A stretch of 64,000 nt of DNA from Liopterus haemorrhoidalis. Taxonomy: Eukaryota > Arthropoda > Insecta > Coleoptera > Dytiscidae. Position numbers and translations under genes: made by a program. Of this stretch, positions 46,938 through 57,385 are shown one piece after another; position 1 is the stretch's first letter; each line of letters begins with the position of its first letter. The notes beneath the pieces were generated by a model, which saw only the letters and a list, made by a program, of their open reading frames with translations, was not told the origin of the DNA and ran no database searches. The stretch is taken from contig OZ020611.1 in NCBI GenBank assembly GCA_963971575.1, positions 226,292,260-226,356,259 of the forward strand, in the 5' to 3' direction.

Positions 46938-47061
46938 GTAAGTATCGAATTTTAAATTAGAATTTGAAATGCTTTTTTTTAAATATAAACGTTTTGTTTC
47001 AAAATAAATGATTATAAGTAAAGCGAGAAAAGAAACTAATATTTTGAAAGAGTATCTAGTA

Positions 47062-47100
47062 TAGCCTGTTTCTTTGGTTTAAGTGGAACTAGATTTTCTA
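47062..47100. mobile_element. MITE family M, copy 6 (single end)
   Basis: ATAGCCTGTTTCTTTGGTTT followed by AAGTGGAACTAGATTTTCT is one end of family M. The opposite end is not found before the next exon. Confidence 0.55.
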
Positions 47101-47182
47101 TTGAGAACTGACACGCTCGAATACGCAGTTTGGTGGTCAAATATTGTACTTGGCGCTCTAGTACTGTGTAAACTTATTACAT

Positions 47183-47419
47183 ATGTGCTATTGTCGAACT
47201 TTTGTTGGAATGTCGATAGAAGTTGTGAAAAACTATAAAAGTAGAACAAATTGTAGTGTTTTTGACTGTCAATCAAGACAGGACAAAGATAGGTATCCTA
47301 TTTTTTTTCTTTACTTAAGAAAAATGGAGGAAAAGTTAATATTAAGTCCAGATTGGGAAAATATTTGGTTATGGACAGGAGAAGGCATGGGGATATATTT
47401 TGAGTTAAAAAATAACTGA
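47183..47419 (+). pseudogene. THAP-like zinc-finger fragment (tentative)
   Basis: The frame contains NCSVFDCQSRQDKDRYPIFF and later DWENIWLWTGEGMGIYF. The C-x-V-x-x-C arrangement followed by basic residues and a hydrophobic FF, ~50 residues before a terminal hydrophobic block, recalls THAP DNA-binding domains, which are often N-terminal in DNA transposases. The histidine and the AVPTIF-like box are not clear. It lies in an unc-5 intron, so a transposon remnant is more likely than a host exon. Confidence 0.3.
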
Positions 47420-48080
47420 TACTATGCGAGTTTATTCATTACATTTGTCGTAGAAAAACAAAACTACACTTATATGCTTGCACCTGCAACTTGCATATTT
47501 AACTTTTAGCTGCTCTTGGCCAACTAAAACTAATTTTATTTCATGAGGCAATGAACATAATGCACTTGTTTGCAAACGGAATCCATATATTGTAAATTCA
47601 GATGACCGACACTCTGATGTACCACATAAAATTACTAGCTCGGCATTTACTGAAATTAAACTGTAAATACTGTAATTTGATACCCAACTTCTGTTATACA
47701 TCTCGATACATGTGTAGCGCTTAAAAATTAAAAAATTTCGCAAATATTTACTGGCATTTTCATTAAATTTTAAGCACAGTACATTTTTAGTACTGTGCTT
47801 AAATTAACCTGTTCGCTATTAGCATATTGATAGCTGAGTACTAAACACGACAGCCATATTGCCTTTTAGCACAGCGCCGCCACCGGTAATGTCACTTCTC
47901 AATAGTTGCGGCAAATGAAAAATGGGACCAATCAGTTCAATCAGTTTAAAACATCCTGTATTAAACTTTCTTCTACAAATTTAGTTCCTTTTCTCGCAAC
48001 AAGTTAAGATTTTGTTTGCTAACTTATACTATAATATAAACTAAACAAACCAAATTCTAATTAACAAAATTTTTATAAAG

Positions 48081-49549
48081 ATAAAATCGTTCCAGCGGAT
48101 TCAACTTATGAAGTAGCAACAGAACAAGTAACTCTACCACTTCCTGCCTTACCGACAGCGTACGCCATCACGCCATCTACAAATGGAAACTACACCAGCA
48201 CCATCATCTCACATGCCGGCGGATATCTGAACCTCCCAGAAAATGGCGTCAGCCTTTTACTACCAGAGGGAGCCATAGGAAGAAATAGAAAGCATGATAT
48301 ATTCCTATCAATACTTATAGAAGATAGTTTTAGGCCTAAATTAAACGAAAATTTGACACAGTTGAGTCCTGTGGTGTCTTGTGGACCTAGTGTTACACTT
48401 AATAAGTCAGTTGTTGTAAAGATTCCACATTGCGCGGATTTAAAACGAAATGATTGGAGTATTTCTGTACTAATGAGCGACTGCAATGACACTCAGTGGC
48501 AACAAGTCGTAACATTAGGACAAGAAACCATTAATACACCAGTTTTTTGTCAACTGGATCCAGAAAATGCCTATTTAATCACTGATAATCTGTCAAGATT
48601 TGTCATTGTTGGACAATCGTTAAATGGAAATGCTTGTAAGAGATTAAAACTAGCAGTTTTTGCTCCAAAGTTATGTTTCCAATCGTCTGTTGATTTTAAT
48701 GTTAGAGTATATGTTTTGGAAGATACTGACAGTAGTATGGAAACAGTTTTTGGACAGGAGAAACGACTTGGTGGTTATATAATGGACGAACCAAAGTCCA
48801 TAATCTTCCAAGATGGAGGAAATAATCTGTGTTTGACCTTAGATAATATAAGTGAGGGGTGGAAAGCGAAACCAAGTTCGAATTACCAAGAAATACCTTT
48901 TAGACATTTATGGCAATCTTCTAGTAATTCACTTCATTGTTCTTTCACATTGGAAGCATATGAAGTTGGACATAATTTACAATTTACAATCCGTGCCAAT
49001 CAATTTGGATCTGATAGTGTCCAAATATTTGAAATTAAATGTCGAGAACAGGATATAGCAAACAGTACACGAAGCCCTAAAAATTCACTTAACCAAAAAA
49101 TTAAATCAGAATGTTCAAGTCCAAAGAATTCGTATAAAAACGAAGATTTTAATTCTCCTAAAAGTGCCAAAAACTACAAAAATTTCCCACAAGATGAATT
49201 CAGCAATAAGATTGCTAAAAATTTAATATTAACAGATAAAGGTGTATCTACATGTGAAGATTTTGTATTTAGGTTAAGTCGGCAAGTTAGGAAACAACTG
49301 TGTCAGTGTTTAGATCCACCTACCAACAGAGGGAACGATTGGCGTATGCTAGCACATGCGCTATCTGTTGATAGATATATTAACTATTTCGCAACGAAAC
49401 CATCACCGACTGATTGTATTTTGGACCTTTGGGAAACTAGGCATAGACAAAGTAATGCAATGACTGATTTAGTTCAAATATTCAGAGAAATGGATCGATA
49501 TGATGCTGTGCAAATATTGGACAATTGCCTCGGGCCTAATTGGTTGTAA
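48081..49549 (+). CDS. unc-5: Netrin receptor UNC-5, terminal exon: ZU5, UPA-like and death domains
   Basis: The frame is open from 48081 to the TAA at 49547-49549, about 488 codons. Two in-frame acceptors are possible: AAG at 48078-48080, or the stronger-looking TTCCAG ending at 48095 (15 nt shorter). Domains in order: a short linker (TYEVATEQVTLPLPALPTAY); ZU5 beginning ISHAGGYLNLPENGVSLLLP, EGAIGR, about residues 30-130; a UPA-like region containing FDVG-type text such as RHLWQSSSNSLHCSFTLEAY, about residues 180-320; a polar Ser/Lys/Asn linker (KNSYKNEDFNSPKSAKNYKN); and a death domain with RGNDWRMLAHALSVDRYINY and SPTDCILDLWETRHR, about residues 400-488. The protein ends LDNCLGPNWL. This order is the UNC-5 cytoplasmic architecture, mediating netrin repulsion and dependence-receptor signalling. 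Confidence 0.95.
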
Positions 49550-51660
49550 AAATTTAATGGATTAATTTATTATTTTTGGAGAGTATTGAAAACTATTAAC
49601 GGTTCTAGTGTTATGTTTGTAGATATGTCGTTATTATTATAGTTTATCAAAATTTGTTTATTTTTCATTTTTAAAACATTCAAAAAGTTATCAAACTGCA
49701 AATACAGATAAAGCTGATTACTGTAGGACGTACTGAGAACCATTTTAGATTTGTAAGTTATAAATTTTACGTAATGTAAACTCTGTAAGGTTGAGTTTTA
49801 CCTCTGTAATGTATACACACTTTTCATTATTTAAGATCAAAAAAGATCTAAAAATATCTTCAATGTAAACCATTTAGTTAAACAGGAATTAGTCTGCTAT
49901 TCAACTATATTTTAAATTAACATTTAAAGGGACAAGTGGATTAAAGTGTTATTTTACAAATTATCCTGACAAGTCCTGAGATTATTGATGTTTAGTAAGA
50001 TTGTGTTAATTTTTAATTTTCCATTATCTCACCAAAATTATAATCTCATCAGTTGAAAGTCAGATTTAACAGATAGTGAGAATTTGTTTTGTTTTTTACT
50101 ACTGCAAACTACTGCATTTTTTATTTTTATGGTACATAACACCTTATTTTACTACTGTATGAAACCCAAAAACTACCCGAGTTAAAAACACTACTCACAC
50201 CGATTTTACTAGATATGGTGTTTCTCGTTGTTGCTTTACGCTGAGCGTAGCACTACTCAATTTCGCGACTAAAACCGCTGCAGAATTAGTATCATTAAAC
50301 CAATTTTGTCGCATTTAGTCTCAAATTATTATTTAAGTTGTGTCGAAGTCAGAAAAAAATATTAAGGATAAATTAGAAGTACCAGTTTGTGTAAAAGCGG
50401 AAGGCTTTAAATAAATCTACAATTTGTCGATTTTTCAAAAATTCAAGCTTGATGCGGAACATGTTAATGTGCTGATTTCTTACGATAAGGCGTTACGACG
50501 AGTTACATACTATAATTTACAAGTTGCCTAGAATATTAAAACCCTAGTACATTGATTTGTAATGGTGCACACCAGACTAATTTAATTCATACTTTTTTTT
50601 AAAATATTATTACATTATTTTAAAATATAGCCTTTATTTATATTTACATACGTTAATATAACATATTCTTTGTAGTACTTTAACACTACTGGTGCACAAT
50701 ATTTGAGCACCAGATTTTATATGTTGAACATTATAGATATTATTCTATTTTGAAAAATATTAAAAAATACATTACAGGGTTCATGAAACCCAACCTGTAG
50801 AGTAATAGCTGTTTTAATTGTTACCAATTAATTTGTAAATGTTATGGTAACGAGGCTCTTCATTTAATTTTTTACAAATAGTTAAAGACAAAAAATATTT
50901 TTGTCAAAAAATGTACAAAATGTTTAGCAGTTGACTCGGACTACCTTTTAGACCACCGTTTAGCGTCGGACTACCTTTTAATAATTATTTATTAATACTT
51001 ATTTATAATTTGAATAATTTGTAAATATATGACTGACGATCTATTCGCAGGTCGAATATTATTTTTAAAATAAGTTTAAAAATGTTTTTTAAAATTAGGC
51101 AACTAACAAAATGTTTGCTTTTATACCAATAGTTTTTGTAAAAATGCTATCTTTTTATATAACTGAAAAAAAAAAATGGTTGTTAAAAAGAATATTGCGT
51201 TACAAAGCAATATTGTTTTGTAACATTCTCAATTGTTTGTAATTATTTTGGCGAAGCAAAATAAAACATCAAGGAAACGTAATGTATACGATTATTTTAA
51301 CTTAATTACTATGGCAGAAATACATTTTGTACAAATACGAATTAATAATAAAAAAAATAGTGAACCCAAAACAGTCACTTGCGTGGTTGGTTCACTTGAG
51401 CAGCCAATTAGGGAAACAATAAACGAAGGCCTAAATTTATGCTTAAAATTTAAATTAAATTCATGTGAAGTGTAAATTATGACACATTTCAGTGTTTCGT
51501 AGATATTTCGTCACAACATTTTTGCATATAATTGACTGTACTCGCGACAATAGCAAAAAAAAAGTTATTATTAGTATTATGGTTAAAGTATTGTTTGTAT
51601 AATTGTGTGTAAAAATTTAATTTTTTAAAAATAAAAGTAAAAATTGAATTTTGTATTTGA
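49550..51660 (+). other. unc-5: Probable unc-5 3' UTR
   Basis: AT-rich sequence follows the stop with no recognisable transposon for ~1.9 kb, in contrast to the rest of the window. Candidate polyadenylation signals AATAAA occur at 50410-50415, 51260-51265 and 51630-51635; I cannot choose among them. A small ORF at 51233-51475 shows no family features. Confidence 0.5.
51463..51510. repeat. Dispersed hairpin motif, copy b
   Basis: CATGTGAAGTGTAAATTATG followed by ACACATTTCAGTGTTTCGTA is a copy of the dispersed motif best seen at 63910-63961. It falls within the presumed unc-5 3' UTR. Confidence 0.6.
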
Positions 51661-51699
51661 AAATTTTAGTTGGTCACATGAATAAAATACAATACAGGA

Positions 51700-52390
51700 T
51701 CAGATCACCCGCCCACCTATTTTTTCTCAAAAATGCGATATGTGAGCAAGTTGGTAAAAAAAATTGATAACCAAAGTTTACCAAAAGAATGGAAATATTG
51801 AAATTTTCCAGAACAAACTAATACAGGATACCAAGGACTTATTTTTTTTTAATTTTTGACTTTGATTTTTTAATTTTTTTATATAGTAATGTATGTTGAG
51901 TTGGGTATCTTTAGATAGGGTTTTTAAAAATAAACAACTTTTACTTAAACTCTTCTTTTAACTCTTACAGTTTAGGAAACATTGTATTCCCTATAACGAA
52001 TAAATTGAAATTAAAATATTTTTATTTATAAGTGTTCAAAGTGTCCTCCATTTTGATTTAAATACTTTCGCATCCTTATTCTTTGGCAATATAAGAGCAC
52101 AATAAAAAAATTTAAATATTTTATTTTTAAGTCCTTCAAAATCGTACTAACAAGGTGTACTTTCCAGACTTGAAAGTGTTTTTTTTTTCTACTATTGTGA
52201 TTTGGGTTACAGAAAGTTCAAGAATAAGGATGCAAAAGTGCTCATCAAACTGAAAGGCACTCTAAACACTTGTAAATAAAAATGTTTTACTTTCAAGCTG
52301 TTATATAGAATTAAATTTTTCATAAACCGTAAAAGATATTTAAAAAATGTTTAAGTAAAAAGCTGTATCTAAAAATATTCAATTCAATAT
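51700..52390. mobile_element. Fragments related to the interior of hAT element H
   Basis: 51780-52110 resembles, in reverse, the 22690-23060 interior of hAT copy 1 (for example ACTTTCGCATCCTTATTCTT and TCCTCCATTTTGA). 52200-52390 resembles it in forward orientation (AAGAATAAGGATGCAAAAGT, CACTTGTAAATAAAAATG). The two halves form an imperfect inverted arrangement. Termini were not identified. Confidence 0.5.
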
Positions 52391-53213
52391 AAGGAGATGA
52401 CATTCAAAATGCGATTTGTCACACTAATACAATTTTAAAAAATTTCAAAAAACATAATCCTGTTTGTAAATTCTGGAACCTTATTTTTCGAACTACTTAT
52501 TTTTAAGGTCCCAAACGTTGAAACATGTCATTAAAATTTTAATGAGAAAAAAGACGAAAAAATTTAAATTTGTAAAAATCCCGTTTTACATGAACTTAGT
52601 GGACAAATGATGGTTTAAATGGACAAAACAAGGACAAAATCTGATTTGAATTAATGTATATTAACAAATATATATTTAATTTGTATTTTTTTATTCTTTT
52701 TTTTAAATACGAGCCCGGTCAGTGAAGTTGGCCCAACTATTTAAATCATGAAAATTGGGAATTTATGTTAAATTAAAGTAAATATAATTTGAGATAAATG
52801 GTTTTTTTTTTGTAACAGTACTTTGTGAAAAGTATTTCACTAAAATATTTTCTAAAATATTGTATTAAATATTGAAATATCTCACTTATTTACTTTACAT
52901 CAAAAATGTATGAGGATAAAATTTTGTTTTGTCTTCAAAGCAGTTTTTAACAAAAATATTATTTAGAGTAAGGGGGTTGTTACTTATAATGTTAAAATAT
53001 CCCATGTATCCTTTACTTAACAGCAAAAATGTGTATGAGAGAAAAAACTATTTGTCTGTGTTCATTTTCTGATACCACTAACTACATCCTTGGTTTTTTT
53101 TTTTGAGATTTAATTTTTTTGTAAAACATTAATAAACAGTCACGATGTGGGTTATATAACTGAATTGATGCCTATAGATATCCCTTCTAATATAAATATT
53201 ATCTTTCAAAAAC

Positions 53214-53510
53214 TAGGCTGACCAGATTTTTTTTACACAAAAAAAAGGTTACATTCCAAAAATTCAAATAATGAGAAAAAACAGAGGTCCTCATTCAAAA
53301 ATACTAGTGACGAGCAAAAAAAGGTCTTCACTCCCAAAATGGAAGTGATGAGCAAAAAAAAAAGGTCCTCACTTCTAAAATAGAAGTAATAAAAACAAGT
53401 GACCATCAAAAAAGAGTATATTCAGGGTTTTTTTGTAAAAAGTAAGAGTATAGAAAATATTACTCAAAAAAGAGTATAATAATCTTAAAAAGAGTATGTC
53501 TGGTCACCCT
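53214..53510 (-). mobile_element. hAT-like MITE with internal minisatellite, copy 1
   Basis: The left TAGGCTGACCAGATTTTTTT and the right TATGTCTGGTCACCCTA are inverted ends. Flanks TCAAAAAC and TCAAAAAG suggest an imperfect duplication. The interior carries about three ~40-bp units (53288-53390) of the minisatellite also found at 60.98 and 63.43 kb, here reversed. Confidence 0.65.
53288..53390 (-). repeat. ~40-bp minisatellite, three units (reverse orientation)
   Basis: On the minus strand each unit reads approximately GTGAGGACCTTTTTTTTGCTC then TCACTTC-ATTTTGGGA. The same unit is found in two other hAT-like elements in the window. Confidence 0.75.
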
Positions 53511-53794
53511 ATCAAAAAGTAGTTTTAATAGTTGGGCCAGCTTCACTGAGACGGAGCTCGTATTATTATTTATTTATCATTTTTTAAATATGCAAATAAC
53601 AATTTTTATTTTCCAAATAATCACATAAAATCTCCTATTGCGGAACTTCTATAAGTGGAAGATCGTAGGTGAATTTTTTGTACAATTTTATACCTAACTA
53701 CATCAAAAAAACTAAAAATAAATAACTTTTTAAATTTTTTAAATTTACAAATTTTTTTGTTCTTTGCACGTTTTGAATAGTACAAAACTTGTTA

Positions 53795-54000
53795 TCATCA
53801 TCATCATCAAGTGTCATATCTGATGCAGACTTCGGCTATCATGCAACGCCAATTGTCTCTATTCTCCACAATATTGATTAAATTTTTAAAGTATTTTGTG
53901 TCAGTGTCACTAATGATATTGTCAAATAAAGTCATTCTTCTCCTATCCCGTTCTCTCGTTTTGCCACTCTGCGCACTACAAATATCCCACTCAATGTTTC
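53795..54000 (-). pseudogene. LINE 3' remnant with GAT-rich tail (tentative)
   Basis: On the minus strand a degenerate frame contains TREKDRRRMTLFDNIISDT-like text and WRCMIAEVCIR before a stop. A GATGATGATGAT tail follows (53797-53809). This resembles the end of a non-LTR retrotransposon ORF with a short simple-repeat tail. Confidence 0.4.
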
Positions 54001-54161
54001 ACTGTCTCGTAAATGATAAATGCAATTTTTTTATTTTACATTCTATAGATTCATTAAATCATTTTATTTTATACATTCAACAAAAAGGAAGAAACTAATA
54101 CCAATAGCTCAATTTTGTGTGATAAATCACGTTTAGAATGTTACCTCCTCTTATATGTTTA

Positions 54162-54420
54162 GGCTTACCATACGTCCCAGTTTGACCGGGACTGTCCCGG
54201 TTTCGAGCACTTTTTTTAATCTTGAATTGTATTGTCCTTGATATCATTTGCTTGCGGTTTGTTCGGGAAAATTTCAATACTACTATTCAATTCTTTGGCT
54301 AGACTTTGGCCATTCAAATTTGTTTCCTAACCTGCTTACACTTCGTGTTTTCGAGATAAAATGTGAGCGAGTTATCTGCGCATTCAGTATAATTATAGTG
54401 TGTTGAATGCTTAAATGGAA
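54162..54420. mobile_element. hAT-type end, AGGCTTACCATACGTCCCAG
   Basis: AGGCTTACCATACGTCCCAG followed by GACCGGGACTGTCCCGG is a common hAT-type MITE terminus with an internal small hairpin. The following ~200 bases resemble the interior of hAT element H (GAAAATTTCAATACTACTAT). The opposite end was not found. Confidence 0.5.
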
Positions 54421-55057
54421 AAACTGATAAATATGTGGTTAACTGCATACCCTAAGACTATAAAAACGGTGTACTAACGAAACTGAAGGCTTTTAATAAA
54501 TGTATAATTACCAAGATATTGTTGTTGTTGTGGATAGCTTTTTGAATGTGATTATAATTTGGTATGGGACCATAAGACCCCAGTAAATTGTGCAATTTTC
54601 AAAAAAATATACGGCGAAAAAATATAAGAATAGAATTTCGTCACTTGTTAAATAATGGCACATTGAATATATCTAGTTTATTATTAGTTTAGGACAAGAA
54701 ACAAAGTGTGTACTATAATAATCTAACGATAAAAAAATAATGTTATCGAAAAAAATATAATGTGACAAAAATGTAGAATTTTTATACAGAGAATCAAAAT
54801 ATGAGTAGTTTTTTAGAAAGTTTTTAGAAAATTTTTGTACAGGTCGTTTGAATATTGTCAGATATTTTTAAGTTATCGCTAATTATTGTATATGTAGATT
54901 TACGTTGAAGACATGTATCCTGTGTTTTAGGAACACCCCGTATGTATATAGCGAGAAATACATAAATGATCTTTTTTAATAAAATACTGACTTTTATTTT
55001 CTATACCCTACAATTTCAGCATATATTTGAATTATTATACAATATGTAAAAAGATTG

Positions 55058-55101
55058 ATGTGAAGTGTGAATATTGAGACATTTCAGTATTTCGTAGATA
55101 T

Positions 55102-55102
<1 letters not shown>
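55058..55102. repeat. Dispersed hairpin motif, copy c
   Basis: GATGTGAAGTGTGAATATTG followed by AGACATTTCAGTATTTCGTA matches the motif at 63910-63961. It abuts the TAA-repeat tail of the LINE. Confidence 0.6.
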
Positions 55103-55103
<1 letters not shown>

Positions 55104-55132
<29 letters not shown>

Positions 55133-56099
55133 GTATTTATTACCGTGAAATGAAAATTACATTTATGGAATATGTCTAGGTGTCTACAATAAATAATTAA
55201 TGAAAATTACATATAAAAAAATTTACATATACATGACAAAAAGATTACATATAAATTTCATGAAAATTAGCCATTTAGATATGTACTATCCAGAAATTCA
55301 TTAAAAAAATAGTATGTATTTTCAAGCAACATCGATTTGATACTCTTCTTAAAATTACGAAAATTAAGATTTATTGTTTGCTTTGGGAGCTTATTATAAA
55401 ATTTAGGTCCCCAGTAAAGAGGTGAATTCTTTCCCACTTCCAGTCTCAATTTTGGAGTTTTAAGATGGGTACCATATCTAGTTGCTCGATGTTTTCCATC
55501 TGATACAGTACAAAATTCAGTAATGTTTTGCTTGACATAAAGTAAACAATGAAATATGTACAAACAAGGTAGAGTTAAAATTTTTTTCTGTTTAAAGAGA
55601 GGCCTACAAGATTCACGCGAAGGGACCTTAGATAAAACATGCAAGGCTCTTTTTTGTGGTTGCAAAACCCCAATAGCACTTGGGCTGGCGCCCCATAATA
55701 AAATACCGTAGGAGAGGTGACAGTTTATTAAAGAAAAGTAAGCAATTCGGGCAACCTCAAACGGCACCACATCGACCAATTTTCGTATAGCAAATATTGA
55801 TCTATGAATTTTACTAACGGTGTCTTGACAGAGCTGCTTCCATTTCAATTTACTGTCGATTATCATCTCGAGAAACTTAATCGTATCGGTGTTGGTATTA
55901 TAATCATGACGATTATGCAGTACCATCTGTTGCGTTTTGTCGCGATTCAGTTTAAGTCTATTGCTTGTTAACCATGTTTCGGCACGAACAAGTGCGTCAT
56001 TCGCTAATTTTAAAGCATCATTAACTGAGTTTGATGCATTTAAAATGGTGGTGTCATCAGCAAATAAAATAATTTCAAGTAAAAGAAAGTGACCAACAA
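55104..56099 (-). mobile_element. 5'-truncated LINE with TAA-repeat tail
   Basis: Minus-strand non-LTR retrotransposon: coding sequence from about 56098 to 55267, a short 3' UTR, then a (TAA)n-type tail (55104-55131 on the + strand). The 5' side is truncated in the reverse transcriptase domain. A SINE is inserted at or next to the truncated 5' edge. Confidence 0.8.
55267..56098 (-). pseudogene. LINE reverse transcriptase, C-terminal half
   Basis: The open frame runs from the truncation point through GHFLLLEIILFADDTTILNA, containing the catalytic F-A-D-D of the reverse transcriptase. It continues with LTSNRLKLNRDKTQQMVLHN, then FLEMIIDSKLKWKQL, the thumb region ARIAYFSLINCHLSYGILLW and GASPSAIGVLQPQKRALHVL, to the end FLDSTYLNG and a stop. 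This is the order in Jockey/CR1-group and related LINEs. The 3' half is uninterrupted over about 275 codons, so the insertion is relatively young, but the endonuclease and the first RT blocks are missing. Confidence 0.85.
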
Positions 56100-56109
56100 A
56101 GGGTAATAC

Positions 56110-56259
56110 GTTTTATTTTTAAATTTAATGGCCTTTGCTGCTGTGGCAATTAGCCAGGACAAGTTTTATTTGTGAAAAATTCCATGCCTGAACGGGATTC
56201 GAACCCGAGACTTTAACAACGCAGAGCACATATGTTACCACTACGCTACGCCGGTCAGC
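56110..56259 (-). mobile_element. tRNA-derived SINE (family S1), complete, TSD AGGGTAATAC
   Basis: Read on the minus strand: head with TAGCGTAGTGGTAACATATG (box A) and TCGGGTTCGAATCCCG (box B), body with AAACTTGTCCTGGCTAATTG, and tail AAGGCCATTAAATTTAAAAA. AGGGTAATAC lies on both sides (56100-56109 and 56260-56269). Length is 150 bp, the same as the copy at 39635-39783. Confidence 0.9.
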
Positions 56260-56599
56260 AGGGTAATACTTAATGGTGAACAAATGCGTAAAAGTTTGAG
56301 ACTCAATTTTTACCATAATCGTATAAAAATCAAAAACGTACCCAGAAAATAGAATTTATAAAAAACATAAGTGTTTCGAAAAAGGTACCGTATCACAGTT
56401 TTCGAGCATTCTATAGCGTTTCCAAATTTTTTCATAATATGGATCCAATATACTTACCTCATATACAAATAGTAGAAAAAAATTTGGAAATATTTTTGAC
56501 TAGAATTTCACTAAAATAAAAAGACTTTTTAAAAAATGCTTTTTTTGTCCTGGGCTCCGCTCGGCCATCAAATTCAGATGCGGACAAAAAAGATCCACT

Positions 56600-57385
56600 T
56601 TTTAGCCATGGTTCACAAATAACTATTTATATAATTATATATTAGAAAGATTGAAAAGGAGTGAATAAAAGTTGTAGGGTCTCTGGTTTTCATTTCCTCA
56701 AAATAGTTCCAAATAGAAGAATCTTTTAAAGCCTTCTTCTTCTCGGGTTCATAACTATTCTCATCTTCTTCGTGGTCTTCATCACCATCACAGCTTTGTC
56801 TCAGATGTTCTAACAACACACGATTTCTTGCTTCTGTTAAATTATCTACTGAAAAAAAGGTGATTTTACCTTTTTTTTAAATAAAAAATAAAAAAAAAAT
56901 AAAAAATAAAAGAATGTTTTCCAAAATTTAATTAATTACATATACAACTTGTATTTTATCATAATTCTCAAACTTATAATTTATTTATTTAATTTATTTT
57001 TATCTATAAAATTTCAATAAAATGTAATTGTATTTCCAGCTCTGAAAATGGCTGAAGCATGTTTTTACTCCCACCAAGCAAGAAAGAGTTTACTGGTCGC
57101 TGATTGGTTAATTTAAACTTAAAATTCAAATATCTGAATGATGCTAAATGTATTACCAACTTGAAAAATCGTAAGGACATATTTTGTAAAAAGACCTTGA
57201 AAAAGACAAAATAGGAAAGTATCTGAAAAAAGTACCTGAAATACAAATATTTAGATACTGATTTAAATATCTAGATACAGATACACATACATATTTTAAA
57301 ATGTATCTAGATACAGTAACTAGATACTTGCACAGTATCTAGTTACTGTATCTAGATACAAATACCTAGATACATTACAACACTG
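56600..57385 (-). mobile_element. hAT element remnant with GTATCTAGATAC subterminal repeats
   Basis: The minus-strand 5' end is CAGTGTTGTAATGTATCTAG (at 57385), followed by many GTATCTAGATAC-type motifs including a perfect hairpin (57302-57360). Downstream a frame (56860-56613) reads NLTEARNRVLLEHLRQSCDG, then acidic DEDHEEDENSYEPEKKKALK and SSIWNYFEEM. This is typical of the linker before the hAT catalytic core. An acceptor-like TTTTTTTCAG precedes it. The catalytic core and 3' end are missing. Confidence 0.6.
57302..57360. repeat. Perfect 26-bp-arm hairpin
   Basis: TGTATCTAGATACAGTAACT and following bases to 57327 pair perfectly with 57335-57360, leaving a 7-nt loop (TTGCACA). Each arm itself contains the palindrome GTATCTAGATAC. 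Confidence 0.9.

Larger units (their letters stand above)
52710..53560. mobile_element. TA-flanked element, CGAGCCCGGTCAGTGAAGTT ends
   Basis: CGAGCCCGGTCAGTGAAGTT, then GGCCCAACTATT, at the left is mirrored by AATAGTTGGGCCAGCTTCAC and TGAGACGGAGCTCG at the right. TA lies at 52708-52709 and 53561-53562. A hAT-type element is nested inside (53214-53510). No transposase. Confidence 0.75.

Noticed and set aside
47432..47743. 103-codon Cys-containing minus-strand ORF
   Set aside because: Some protein-like character (SECRSSEFTIYGFRL), but no family recognised, no splice context, and it is in the unc-5 intron between repeats. It was considered a transposon remnant but there is too little to support a call.
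48190..48492. 100-codon minus-strand ORF opposite the ZU5 region
   Set aside because: Shadow of the unc-5 terminal exon on the opposite strand.
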